Assembly (NCBI RefSeq): GCF_000284295.1
Contig: NC_017093.1
Span: 4,836,001 to 4,900,000, forward strand
Reading direction: 5' to 3'
From: Actinoplanes missouriensis 431
GTDB taxonomy: Bacteria > Actinomycetota > Actinomycetes > Mycobacteriales > Micromonosporaceae
Length of the DNA: 64,000 nt
The notes beneath the pieces are model-generated. The model was not told the DNA's origin, searched no databases, and saw only the letters and a program-made list of their open reading frames with translations. The translations under genes were made by a program, and so were the position numbers. Below are positions 8,055 through 16,843 of this stretch, piece after piece. Position 1 is the first letter of the stretch. Each line of letters opens with the position of its first letter.

Positions 8055-10846
8055 GCGAGCCCCTCCCCGGCCGGGACCGCCGGGCTCCGGGTCGGCAGAG
8101 CGTCCCGGAGCCCGCGCCGCGAGGTGATGCCGAGCTTGGTGAAGACCTTGCGCAGGTGCCACTCCACCGTGCGGGCGCTGATGAAGAGTTCGCCCGCGAT
8201 CTCCGGGTTGGTCCGGCCGTCCCGGGCCAGCCGTGCGATGTGTTCCTCCTGCGGTGTCAGCTCGGCACGACTGGCGACCTGTTTACGGCGTACGTGTTCG
8301 CCGGTCGCGAGGAGCTCCCGGCGGGCCCGTTCGGCGAAGCCGTCGGCCGACATCGCCGTGAACATGTCATGAGCGGTCCGCAGGTGTTCCCGGCACTCGC
8401 CACGCCGGCTCTCCCGGCGCAGCCATTCGCCGTACACCAGATGGGTGCGGGCCAGCTCGAGGCGGACCCCGGCCCGGCGCAGGTGCCCGGCCGACTCCCG
8501 GTACAGCCCGTCCGCCACGTCGCCGTGGCTGAGCAGTGCCCGCGACCGTGCCGCGATGCCCCGGCCCCAGCCCTGCGTGCCGGGGTTCGCCGTGGACTCG
8601 AACTCCTCCAGTGCGGCAGCGGCCACGTCGCGTTCCCCGCACCGGACCGCCGCCTCGATGCGCTCGGGCAGCATCCAGGCGGAGACGAGGAGCGGGGGCG
8701 CCGCCGGATGGGCGGGATGGGCAGCCGCCATCGCTTCCGGGTAGTGTCCCGCGCCGTTGTGCAGGATCGCGGTGCACCATCGGGCGTGGTCCACGCCGAG
8801 CCCTTCCCCGCGGCTGATCGAGTCCTCGGTGGTCGCGGTGAGGAACGCGAGCGCGTCCTCCGTGCGCCCCCGGTAGCCGGCGAGCAGCATGGCGCCGTAC
8901 GGCGCGATCCGTGTCCCCGTCGCTTCGGTGACCGCCTCGTGCTCGGCCGTCAGCCGGGCCGCCGCCTCGAAGTCGCCCCGCCACGTGGCGACGGCGGCCA
9001 TCCCGCTCAGGGCGGTGGGCAGCACGGCGAGCGCGCCGGATTCCCGCGCGAGCCGCGCCTGCCGCTCGGTGACCGCGCTCCAGCTGTCCAGGTCCCAGAC
9101 CGCCGCCGCAGCCGTCGCGGCCAAGGCAACGTGGTGCAGCCAGTTCTCGGGGGGCAGGTCAGTGACGAGCAGGCTGTCCAGCGCTTCGCGGAGCATCGGC
9201 TCCGCGGCCACGCGACCGTCGGTCGCGAGGACGAGCAGGCCCTCCAGGATGCGGCCGAACGGGCGCAGCGGGACGTCCGGCTGAGGACCGGCACGTGCCG
9301 TCCGGGACACCTCGAGCAGGCCGCCGCCGGGCTCGGCGAGGTGGCCGGCGAACATCGCGGAGTTCCAGGCGTCCGCATAGGTCCGGCGCGACAGGGCGGT
9401 GTCCAGGCGTTCCAGGCGTCTGGCGGCCCGGACCAGCTGGAGCGGCGCATCCCCTCCGGCGTCGGAGGCCGACGCCACCTGACCGCGCAGCAACGCGACG
9501 CGAGCCCCGGCCAGCTCGTCCGGCGTCTCCGACTCGGCCGCCGCCAGCAGGGCCAGCGCGATGTCGAACGCGCCGGCGCGCAGGTGCGACCGGGCGGCCG
9601 CCAGCCGGCGCTCGAATCGGGCGACCGGTTCGAGCGTCAGACCCGCTGATCGTTCCAGCAGTGCGGCGGCCGCGGCGTACCCGCCGCGGGCCCGGGCCCG
9701 GTCGGCGCTTCGCGCGAGTTCCAGCGCTATCTCCTCGTCGGGGCCCGAGCTGGCGTGGGCGCGGTGCCAGGCGCGGCGATCCGGGTCCGCGGCGGCGTCG
9801 ATCGCCTGCGCCAGCGCCTGGTGTGCCGCTCGGCGCTGCGGCGCCGAGGCGGAGCGGTACACGGCGGATCGGACCAGGGAGTGCCGGAACCGGACCTGGG
9901 CGCCGATCTCGAACAGCCCGTCGGTCACCTCCGGCCGGGCCGCGTCGAACCCGATGCCGAGGTGTGCGGCGGCGCGCCAGAGGGTGGCGGCGTCTCCGGC
10001 GCCGTCGCAGGCGGCCAGCAGCATGAGCTGCTGCGTCGGCGCCGGAAGCCCTTGAACCCGGCGTACGTAGTGACTCTCCACGCCGGCGGCGGTCCCGCCG
10101 GCGGCCGGCAGCCCGAACCCGGCGGCGAGCTCGGCCTGGCTCATCCCGCGGGGCAACTCCAGCATCGCCAGCGGATTGCCGCCCGTCTCGGCCACCGCCC
10201 GATCGGACACCCGCGGGTCGAGCCGGCCCGGCACCACGGTGGCCAGCAGGGCGCGCGCGTCCTCACCGGAGATGCCCTTCAGCGGCATGACGGGCAGGCC
10301 GGCCAACCGGCGGAGGTCCGCGCGGTCCCCGTCATCACGGACGGCGAACACCATGGCCACCGACTCCGCGGCCAGCCTGCGGGCGACGAAACCGAGGATC
10401 TCGCCCGACGCCTCGTCCAGCCACTGCACGTCGTCGACGAGGCAGACCAGCGGCCGGTTGCCGGCGACCTCGGCGAGGAGGCCGAGGGTGGCCAGGCCCA
10501 CGAGGAAGCGATCCGGCGCGGCGCCGGCGGCGAGTCCGAAAGCGACACGCAGCGCCGACTGCTGGGGTTCCGGAAGGGCCTCGAGACGGCCGAGCATCGG
10601 TGCGCAGAGCTGGTGGAGGCCGGCGTAGGCCAGCTCGACCTCGGACTCGACACCGGTGATGCGGGTCACCCGGAAATGCGGCAGCGCTCGCCGGGCCACG
10701 TGCTCCAGGAGGGCGGTCTTCCCCACCCCGGCCTCGCCGCGGATCACCAGCACGGCGCTCTGACCGGCTTGCACACCGTCACAGAGCAGGTCCAGCCTGC
10801 GAATCTCGTCGTTCCGGCCGCGGAGCTGAACAGAGTCGCCGGACAC
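8051..10846 (-). CDS. LAL-family LuxR-type transcriptional regulator
   Basis: The product is a 931-residue large ATP-binding LuxR regulator. The N-terminal AAA-type ATPase shows Walker A GEAGVGKT (37-44) and Walker B LVCLVDDVQWLDE (near 132). A long helical TPR/MalT-like middle follows. The C-terminal LuxR helix-turn-helix (LTPQEEHIARLARDGRTNPE, then TVEWHLRKVFTKLGITSRR) is near 855-915. Such proteins activate transcription after ATP and ligand binding. It starts with GTG at 10846 and is the first gene of the operon with the ABC transporter, so regulator and transporter are made together. It lies divergent from the broken flavoprotein gene. Confidence 0.92.
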   Translation of the reverse strand: MSGDSVQLRGRNDEIRRLDLLCDGVQAGQSAVLVIRGEAGVGKTALLEHVARRALPHFRVTRITGVESEVELAYAGLHQLCAPMLGRLEALPEPQQSALRVAFGLAAGAAPDRFLVGLATLGLLAEVAGNRPLVCLVDDVQWLDEASGEILGFVARRLAAESVAMVFAVRDDGDRADLRRLAGLPVMPLKGISGEDARALLATVVPGRLDPRVSDRAVAETGGNPLAMLELPRGMSQAELAAGFGLPAAGGTAAGVESHYVRRVQGLPAPTQQLMLLAACDGAGDAATLWRAAAHLGIGFDAARPEVTDGLFEIGAQVRFRHSLVRSAVYRSASAPQRRAAHQALAQAIDAAADPDRRAWHRAHASSGPDEEIALELARSADRARARGGYAAAAALLERSAGLTLEPVARFERRLAAARSHLRAGAFDIALALLAAAESETPDELAGARVALLRGQVASASDAGGDAPLQLVRAARRLERLDTALSRRTYADAWNSAMFAGHLAEPGGGLLEVSRTARAGPQPDVPLRPFGRILEGLLVLATDGRVAAEPMLREALDSLLVTDLPPENWLHHVALAATAAAAVWDLDSWSAVTERQARLARESGALAVLPTALSGMAAVATWRGDFEAAARLTAEHEAVTEATGTRIAPYGAMLLAGYRGRTEDALAFLTATTEDSISRGEGLGVDHARWCTAILHNGAGHYPEAMAAAHPAHPAAPPLLVSAWMLPERIEAAVRCGERDVAAAALEEFESTANPGTQGWGRGIAARSRALLSHGDVADGLYRESAGHLRRAGVRLELARTHLVYGEWLRRESRRGECREHLRTAHDMFTAMSADGFAERARRELLATGEHVRRKQVASRAELTPQEEHIARLARDGRTNPEIAGELFISARTVEWHLRKVFTKLGITSRRGLRDALPTRSPAVPAGEGLA

Positions 10847-10967
10847 GTCGCCAGCATAATGCGTGATCCAGTGACGGTCTGCCCTCGCATCGACTCGCGT
10901 ACTGGTCCACGCCGGCCAGTGCGGTACCCGGGTGCGGTGCGGGCGGACGGTGCGCGATGGTCTGCCG

Positions 10968-12108
10968 ATGACACCGATCGATGCGATGAGCGGCTATGAC
11001 GTCATCGTGCTCGGTGGCGGCGCCCCGGGCCTGCACTGCGCGGAGGTTCTCGCCGAGGGAGGCGCACGCGTCGCCGTGGTGGAGCTGGAACTCCTCGGCG
11101 GCACGTCGTTCTACTGGGGCTGCATCCCGTCCAAGACGCTGCTGCGTCCCGGCGAGGCGCTGACCGCGGCACGCCAGGTTCCGGGAGCGGCGGAAGCCGT
11201 CGGCGCGACGCGACCGGATGCCGCCGCCACGCTCGCCTGGCGGGACTTCATGGTCTCCCACTACCACGACCGGGTCCACGCCGCGCGGGCCCGGGACGCC
11301 GGTGTGGACGTTCTCCGGGGTCACGGCCGGCTCGCCGGCCCCCGGGTGGTCGACGTCGGCGGTACGGCGTACCGAGCCGAGCACATCGTGATCGCCACCG
11401 GATCCGACGCGCTGGTTCCCGACGTCCCCGGCCTGCGGACCCTCCCGGGGATCTGGACGAACCGGGAGGTCACCGCGTTCACCGAGCTCCCCGGCCGGCT
11501 CGTGGTGCTCGGCGCCGGGCCGTTCGGTGTGGAGACGAGCCAGGCACTGGTACGGCTGGACGTGCCGGTCGTGCTGGTGGACAGGGGTGAGCGGGTGCTG
11601 CCCCGCGAGCCCCGTCCGATGGCGGAGGCGATCGGCTCGGCCTTGATCAGCGACGGCGTGGATCTGCGGCTCGGGCAGGAGCCGACGGGTGTCCGGTCGG
11701 ACGGCGGGGAGTACGTGGTCGAGTTCGCCGGCGGCGATGCCGCGCGGGGTGACCGGCTCCTGGTCGCCGCCGGCCGGCGCCCGCGCGTGGGCCGCGTCGG
11801 TCGGCGCGATGACCGGGGACTTCACCGCCACGGTACGGCTGTCCGACGTCGCCCGCACCGCGACCTACACCCGGGCGTACGAGGCCCGCCCCGGCTTCGT
11901 CACCCTGGTGTCGGACGGTGAACGGCTGATCGGCGCCTACGCCGTCGGCCCGGAGGCCGGCGAGTGGCTCCAGCAGGTGACCCTGGCGATCCGGGCTCGT
12001 ATCCCGCTGGTGGTGCTCCTGGACGTCGTCCAGCCGTTCCCGACCTTCTCGGAGGCGCTGTTCCACGCCTTGCGGGACCTGTCCACTCAGCTCAGCGGCT
12101 CACGGTGA
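10968..12108 (+). pseudogene. FAD/NAD(P)-dependent disulfide reductase-like gene with internal deletion
   Basis: The first frame (ATG 10968 or 10986) encodes a dihydrolipoamide-dehydrogenase-like N-terminus: FAD loop GGGAPG, redox loop GGTSFYWGCIPSK (first Cys replaced by Ser) and NAD loop GAGPFG. After RRPRV near 11790 the homology jumps to another frame reading AASVGAMTGDF...DVARTATYTRAY and the dimer domain. Compared with the intact paralogue at 12954-14270, about 77 residues are missing, including the second FAD motif (WAVGDVTG), and the frame is shifted. It ends at the usual C-terminus, overlapping the convergent hydrolase gene by 9 bases. It is probably non-functional. Confidence 0.75.
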
Positions 12109-12957
12109 CCCCCTGGCCAGGAAGTCGCGGATCAGGGCGGCTGTCTCACCGGCGCAGGTGTCGAGCAGGAAGTGGCCGCCGTCGAGAAGGTGCACCTCGG
12201 CGTCCGGCAGGTCGGCGCGGTACGCCTCGGCCTCGCTCGCCTCGAAGGAGGCGTCGTGGCGTCCCCAGAGGATCAGGCTGCGCGGCCGGTGCTCGCGCAG
12301 CCAGCGCTGCCACCGGGGGTAGGCGGCCACGTTGGTGCGGTAGTCGTAGAACAGTTCGATCTGGATGTCGGCTTGGCCGGGGCGGTTCAGGAAGGCGTAC
12401 TCGTCGGTCCAGGAATCGGGGTCGTACCGGTCGGTGGCCGGGTCGGCGCCGAGATGCCGGCGGCGGGTCGCGGCGAGTGACAGGAGGTTGTCGCGCAGCG
12501 CGGGCTCCTGGGTGACGCGGTCGGCCCAGAAGGCACGCCGCGTCTGCCAGAGCGGGCCGAGGCCGGTCTCGTGGGCGACCGCGTTCTGGATGATGAGCGC
12601 CTCCACCGCCTCCGGCCGGGCCATCGCCAGGCGCAGGCCGACCGGGCCGCCGTAATCCTGCAGGACGAGGGTGTACCGGCGAAGGCCCAGGGCCTCGGTG
12701 AAGCGGCCCATCACCGCCGCCAGGGTGTCGAAGGTGTAGGTGAAATCGGTCGGCGGCGGGGCGCTGCTGTGCCCGAAGCCGGGGTAGTCGGGTGCGATGA
12801 GACGCCACCGGTCGGCCAGCCGGGTCAGCAACGGCTCGTACATGCGCGAGGAGGACGGGAACCCGTGCAGGAGAAGCACCACGGGCGCGCCGGCCGGCCC
12901 GGCCTCACGGTAGAAGATGTCCAGGCCGTCGACGGCGACGGTGCGGTAGCGGGTCAT
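12100..12957 (-). CDS. alpha/beta hydrolase, haloalkane dehalogenase/epoxide hydrolase-like
   Basis: A 285-residue alpha/beta hydrolase. The oxyanion turn is HGFPSSS near 30, and the nucleophile elbow is LVLQDYGGPVG, with Asp as nucleophile as in haloalkane dehalogenases and epoxide hydrolases rather than Ser. A C-terminal WGRHDASFEASEA and a DGGHFLLDT histidine complete the set. Substrate unknown. Its ATG overlaps the stop of the flavoprotein reductase (ATGA). It is thus the last gene of the VOC, ADH, reductase, hydrolase operon, whose dehalogenation or epoxide opening would fit an oxidative catabolic route (inference). Confidence 0.87.
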   Translation of the reverse strand: MTRYRTVAVDGLDIFYREAGPAGAPVVLLLHGFPSSSRMYEPLLTRLADRWRLIAPDYPGFGHSSAPPPTDFTYTFDTLAAVMGRFTEALGLRRYTLVLQDYGGPVGLRLAMARPEAVEALIIQNAVAHETGLGPLWQTRRAFWADRVTQEPALRDNLLSLAATRRRHLGADPATDRYDPDSWTDEYAFLNRPGQADIQIELFYDYRTNVAAYPRWQRWLREHRPRSLILWGRHDASFEASEAEAYRADLPDAEVHLLDGGHFLLDTCAGETAALIRDFLARGSP

Positions 12958-14270
12958 TTGCGCAACGCCTGGAGCGCGGCGACGTAGATCTCGGAGAAGG
13001 TGGGAAACGGCTGGATGGTGTCGCGCAGCACGTCGAGCGGGACGCGGGCGCGGATCGCCAGCGTGGCCTGCTGCAGCCACTCCCCCGCCTCGGGACCGAC
13101 GGCGTACGCGCCGGTGAGCGTGTCGCCGTCGCTGAGCAGGGTGAGGAAGCCGTTCTGCTCGGCGTAGGCACGGGTGTAGGTGGCGGTCCGGGCCACGTCG
13201 GCTATGCCGACGGTGGCGCTGAGCGGCGCGTCGGCGGCGCCCACCGACGCCGCCTGCGGGTCGATGAAGACGACGCGGGGCACCGCGGTGTAGTCGGCTT
13301 CCCGGACCGTGCCGAGGATGTTGTCCGCCACCACCCGTGCCTGGTATTTGCCGACGTGGGTGAGCATCCACAGCCCGGTGACGTCGCCGACGGCCCACAC
13401 GCCGGCGGCGGCCCGGAGTCGCCGGTCGACCGGGATGCCGCTGTCCTCCGCGCGGACGCCGATGGTCTCCAGGCCGAGGTCGTGGACGCGAGGGCGGCGC
13501 CCGGTGGCGACGAGCAGCCGGTCGCCGCGCAGTTCCCGGCCGTCGTCGAGGGTGAGCACATAGTCGTCGCCGTCGCGACGGGCGCGCGTGGCGCGCGGGC
13601 CGAGTTCGAGTTCGACGCCGTCGCGGCGCAGCGACGCGCCGACGGCCCGGCCGAGTGGGGCCGGTTCGCGGGGCAGCACATGGTCGCCGTGGGCGGTGAG
13701 CACCACCTCGCCGCCGAGGCGGCGGACCGCCTGTGCCATCTCGACGCCGACCGGGCCGGCGCCCAGGATGATCAGCCGGCGCGGCACCCGCGTCATGCCG
13801 GTCACCTCCCGGTTGGTCCAGATGCCGTCGAGCTCCCGCAGACCGGCGACGGGCGGGATGATCGGGGCCGCGCCGCCCGCGATCACGATGTGCTCGGCGG
13901 TGAACCGTTCGCCGTCGACGTCGACCGTGCCGAAGCCCGCGATCCGGCCGGTGCCCCGCAGCAGGGCGATGCCGTTGCCGGCCAGCCAGCGCTGCTGGCC
14001 GGCGTCGGAGTACCCGGAGACCATGAAGTCCCGCCAGCGCAGTGCCCGCTCCACGTCGACCCGGGCGGTGCTCTCCGCCTCCCGGGCCGCGTGCACCGCC
14101 TCGCCGGGGCGCAGCAGCGTCTTGGACGGGATGCAGGCGTAGTACGAGCATTCGCCGCCCACCAGCTCCCGCTCGACGACCGCGACGCGCAGGCCGCCGG
14201 CGGCGAGGGCCCCGGCGCAGTGCTCGCCGGGAGATCCGCCGCCGATCACGATGACGTCGTAGTCACTCAT
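12954..14270 (-). CDS. FAD-dependent NAD(P)-disulfide oxidoreductase (Lpd/mercuric reductase-like)
   Basis: An intact 438-residue class I pyridine nucleotide-disulfide oxidoreductase. It has the FAD loop GGGSPG (11-16), active disulfide GGECSYYACIPSK with both Cys, NAD loop GAGPVG, second FAD motif WAVGDVTG and a dimer domain ending QPFPTFSE. In the last motif the His of the usual HPT-x-x-E is Phe, so it is not a standard dihydrolipoamide dehydrogenase. It begins 18 bases after the alcohol dehydrogenase stop and overlaps the hydrolase by 4 bases. A paralogue with an internal deletion lies 0.9 kb away. Confidence 0.92.
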   Translation of the reverse strand: MSDYDVIVIGGGSPGEHCAGALAAGGLRVAVVERELVGGECSYYACIPSKTLLRPGEAVHAAREAESTARVDVERALRWRDFMVSGYSDAGQQRWLAGNGIALLRGTGRIAGFGTVDVDGERFTAEHIVIAGGAAPIIPPVAGLRELDGIWTNREVTGMTRVPRRLIILGAGPVGVEMAQAVRRLGGEVVLTAHGDHVLPREPAPLGRAVGASLRRDGVELELGPRATRARRDGDDYVLTLDDGRELRGDRLLVATGRRPRVHDLGLETIGVRAEDSGIPVDRRLRAAAGVWAVGDVTGLWMLTHVGKYQARVVADNILGTVREADYTAVPRVVFIDPQAASVGAADAPLSATVGIADVARTATYTRAYAEQNGFLTLLSDGDTLTGAYAVGPEAGEWLQQATLAIRARVPLDVLRDTIQPFPTFSEIYVAALQALRK

Positions 14271-14288
14271 CGATCCTCCCTGACCCGC

Positions 14289-15311
14289 TCAGGCGCTCAT
14301 GTCGAGAACGATCCGGAACCGGGCGTCTCCGTTGATCATCCGGTCGTAGGCCTTCGGCGCCTCGCTCAGCGGCAGGACCTCGTTCCAGGAGCGCACGTCG
14401 TGGCGCAGCGCGAACGCGATGTTGTCCTCGTTCTCGACGGCGGTGCCGGTGAGGCTGCCCCGCACCGCGTGCCCGCCGAAGATGAGGTCGGTCGGCGCGA
14501 TCCGCAGCGGGTCCGGGCCGGCGCCCACGACGATCAGCTCCCCGCGCGGGAGGAGGCCTTTGACCAGGCCGGACATGCCGTCACCGGCGGCCGCGGTCGC
14601 CACGATCACCGATGTCCCGCCGAGCCGCTGCAGCGCGGCGCCCGGGTCCTCGGCGGTGCTGTCGAGGTAGAACTCCGCGCCGAGCCGGTGCGCGAGTTCC
14701 GCTTTGGCGGAACCCCGGCCGATGGCGGCGACCCGGTGACCGAGGGCACGGGCGTACTGGATGCCGAGGTGCCCGAGCCCGCCGATGCCCTGAATCGCGA
14801 CGAGCGAACCCGGGCGGACCCGGGCACGCAGCAGGGGGTTGTAGACGGTCAGCCCGGCGCACAGCAGCGGCGCGCCGTCCACGGCGTTCAGCTCGGGCGG
14901 GATCCGGACCAGGCCGGTCGCGCGGGCGTAGGCCACCTCGGCGTACCCGCCGTCCACGGAGGTGCCGGTCAATGGCTGGTCGGCGCAGTTGAGGAAGTCG
15001 CCGCGCCGGCACGACTCGCAGGTGTTGTCCTGTCCACCGAGGAAGCCCACACCGACGCGGTCGCCGATCCGCCAGGACGGATCGACCCGGTCGCCGGCCG
15101 CGCTGATCACACCGATGATCTCGTGGCCGGGCACCAGCGGGACGCTCGGGTCGGCACGCTGCCCGTCCACGGCGAGGGCGTCGGTGTGGCAGATCCCGCA
15201 TGCCTCGACCTCGATCCGCACCTCGTCCGGCGCCGGCGCACGCCGGACGCGTTCGACCATCTCGAACCGGCGGTGCCCGGTGACGGTCATCGCCCGGTAG
15301 GCGCCGGTCAT
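14289..15311 (-). CDS. zinc-dependent alcohol dehydrogenase (MDR family)
   Basis: A 340-residue medium-chain dehydrogenase that oxidises an alcohol or reduces an aldehyde with NAD(P). It has the catalytic zinc motif CGICHTD near 37, GHEIIGVI with its zinc ligands, a lobe DNTCESCRRGDFLNC in which the first of four structural Cys is Asp, and a Rossmann GIGGLGHLG. It resembles the AdhP/YADH group. The ATG at 15311 overlaps the VOC stop by 4 bases, which selects this start over an upstream one. Second gene of a four-gene operon. Confidence 0.92.
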   Translation of the reverse strand: MTGAYRAMTVTGHRRFEMVERVRRAPAPDEVRIEVEACGICHTDALAVDGQRADPSVPLVPGHEIIGVISAAGDRVDPSWRIGDRVGVGFLGGQDNTCESCRRGDFLNCADQPLTGTSVDGGYAEVAYARATGLVRIPPELNAVDGAPLLCAGLTVYNPLLRARVRPGSLVAIQGIGGLGHLGIQYARALGHRVAAIGRGSAKAELAHRLGAEFYLDSTAEDPGAALQRLGGTSVIVATAAAGDGMSGLVKGLLPRGELIVVGAGPDPLRIAPTDLIFGGHAVRGSLTGTAVENEDNIAFALRHDVRSWNEVLPLSEAPKAYDRMINGDARFRIVLDMSA

Positions 15312-15925
15312 CGCGGGAGCTCCGTTCCGGCCTGTTCCGCCACCAGGTAGCCGGCGTACCAATCCGGCCAGTCCGGGTCCTCGGCGCCGGTGCGCGCCTC
15401 GTGCTCACCGTGTGCCGCGGCGGCTCGGCGCAGCGCCGCCGCCAGGTCGCCGGCCGACGCGTACGTGGTGGTGCCCGGGTCGACCCGTCCCGGCAGCCGG
15501 GAGGTGATCTCCTGCAACAGCCAGCCGTTGCCGTCCGGGTCGCTGAACGACAGGAACGACCCGTAGCTCGTCCGCTGCGGGTCCGGCCCGGGCACGCGGG
15601 CGCCGGTGCCCGCGTGGTGGAAGACGCCGCCCTCGTCGTGGAAGACCTCGCTCGGCTCGGCGCCGAGCCGCTTCAGCTCGTCACGGGCCGCCTCGACGTC
15701 GGTGACGATCAGGTGCAGTCCCTGTGCGGTGCCGGGCTGCTGGGCGGTGACCGAGGTGCCGAAGATGACCGAGGCCGGAGAGCCGGGTGGTGTCACCTGA
15801 ACCACCCGGAAGCTCTCCGACGTGGCGACATCGGCGTCGAGCCGCCAGCCCAGGGCGGTGTAGAACTCCTTGGCCCGGTCGACGTCCGACACCGGTATCA
15901 CGACGACTTCCAGCTTCATGTCCAT
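15308..15925 (-). CDS. VOC-family (glyoxalase/dioxygenase-like) protein
   Basis: A 205-residue protein whose first 140 residues form a vicinal-oxygen-chelate domain: KLEVVVIPVSDVDRAKEFY at the start and FSDPDGNGWLLQE at the end. A helical tail of about 60 residues ends in PDWYAGYLVAEQ, a tail common in actinobacterial VOC proteins. Glyoxalases, resistance proteins and ring-cleavage enzymes share this fold, so the reaction is not fixed. First gene of the operon. The start is ATG 15925, with a second ATG two codons on. Its promoter region holds a large inverted repeat shared with the divergent SDR gene. Confidence 0.88.
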   Translation of the reverse strand: MDMKLEVVVIPVSDVDRAKEFYTALGWRLDADVATSESFRVVQVTPPGSPASVIFGTSVTAQQPGTAQGLHLIVTDVEAARDELKRLGAEPSEVFHDEGGVFHHAGTGARVPGPDPQRTSYGSFLSFSDPDGNGWLLQEITSRLPGRVDPGTTTYASAGDLAAALRRAAAAHGEHEARTGAEDPDWPDWYAGYLVAEQAGTELPR

Positions 15926-15986
15926 GACTCGCGCCTCCTGGCTCGTGTTGCGGATGCCTCGAGACTGGCCGCCCGGCGTACCCGGT

Positions 15987-16038
15987 CACACCCGGGAGAG
16001 TCCCTGGTCCGGGCGCGCCAGGGACTGCCCCGGGTGTG
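15987..16038. promoter_or_regulatory. 52-bp inverted-repeat operator between VOC and SDR genes
   Basis: Two 21-base arms, CACACCCGGGAGAGTCCCTG(G) and CCAGGGACTGCCCCGGGTGT(G), pair with only two mismatches across a 10-base spacer. The element lies midway between two divergent start codons (62 and 69 bases away), the classic place for a regulator controlling both. A diverged copy lies at 17709-17755. It could also form a hairpin in either transcript. Confidence 0.6.
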
Positions 16039-16106
16039 CCGGGGGTGGCCGAGGCTCCATCGTGGTGCGAACCCGAAGTTCTCGTGATGTGAGGAGTGCG
16101 TGTGCC

Positions 16107-16826
16107 ATGAACGCTCTGGACGGCACCACCGTCGTGGTGATCGGCGGCACCGCCGGAATCGGACTGGCGACCGCCCGCCAGGCGCATGCGGCCGGCGCCC
16201 GGCTCATCGTCACCGGCCGGGACGAGGCCCGGCTGACGCGGGTGCGCGACGAGCTGGGCGCCACCACCGTGGTTCTCGACCTGTTCGACACCGCCGCGCT
16301 GACCACGTTCTTCGCCGGGTTGCCGGAGCCCGTCGACCATGTGCTGCTCAGTGGTCCCGGCCCGGCCTACGGCCCGATCCGGGAGATCGACTTCGAGGAC
16401 GCCCGCCGCGAGCTGGACGCGCACCTGCTCACCCCGCTGCGCGTTGCCCGCGAGTGCGCCGACCGGGTCCGGCCGGGTGGTTCCCTCACCCTCATCTCCG
16501 GTACGGGGGCGCGCCGCCCCGGGCACGGCATGGCCCTGATCGCCATCGGCACGGCCGGACTGTCCTCGATCACCGCCAACGCCGCCCTGGAGCTGGCCCC
16601 GCTGCGGGTCAACACGGTCGCCGCCGGTTTCGTCGACACAGCGCTGTCGGCGCGACTGCTCGGCGACCAGCTCGACCAGCGCCGTGACGAACTGCGCCGG
16701 ACCCTGCCGACCGGCCGGGTCGTCGGGCCGGACGACGTGGCCGCGCTGATCCTGCATCTGATGGGCAACCCCGCCCTGACCGGCGGGGTCCACGACGTCG
16801 ACGGCGGCCAGAAACTCGTCCGCTGA
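16107..16826 (+). CDS. SDR-family protein lacking the Tyr-Lys catalytic pair
   Basis: A 239-residue short-chain dehydrogenase/reductase fold protein. Cofactor loop GGTAGIG is at 13-19, and the C-terminal pattern (LAPLRVNTVAAGFVDT, then DVDGGQ) is typical. Ser131 is in place, but the positions where Tyr and Lys of Y-x3-K should stand (about 144 and 148) are Leu and Gly, so normal SDR catalysis is unlikely. Many actinobacterial SDRs of this subgroup share that loss. ATG 16107 follows GAGGAG by 10 bases. It is divergent from the VOC operon and convergent with the crotonase gene. Confidence 0.88.
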   Translation: MNALDGTTVVVIGGTAGIGLATARQAHAAGARLIVTGRDEARLTRVRDELGATTVVLDLFDTAALTTFFAGLPEPVDHVLLSGPGPAYGPIREIDFEDARRELDAHLLTPLRVARECADRVRPGGSLTLISGTGARRPGHGMALIAIGTAGLSSITANAALELAPLRVNTVAAGFVDTALSARLLGDQLDQRRDELRRTLPTGRVVGPDDVAALILHLMGNPALTGGVHDVDGGQKLVR

Positions 16827-16843
16827 CCCGCGCCGGCTCTCGA

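Noticed and set aside
11780..11800. Sequencing error as the cause of the frame change in the broken reductase
   Set aside because: About 230 bases are missing relative to the paralogue, not a single base, so a simple base-calling error does not explain it.
13356..15350. 664-codon frame antisense to the reductase and alcohol dehydrogenase genes
   Set aside because: Composition is Gly/Arg/Asp/Val-rich shadow sequence with no domain. The minus-strand enzymes have full motifs and coupled starts.
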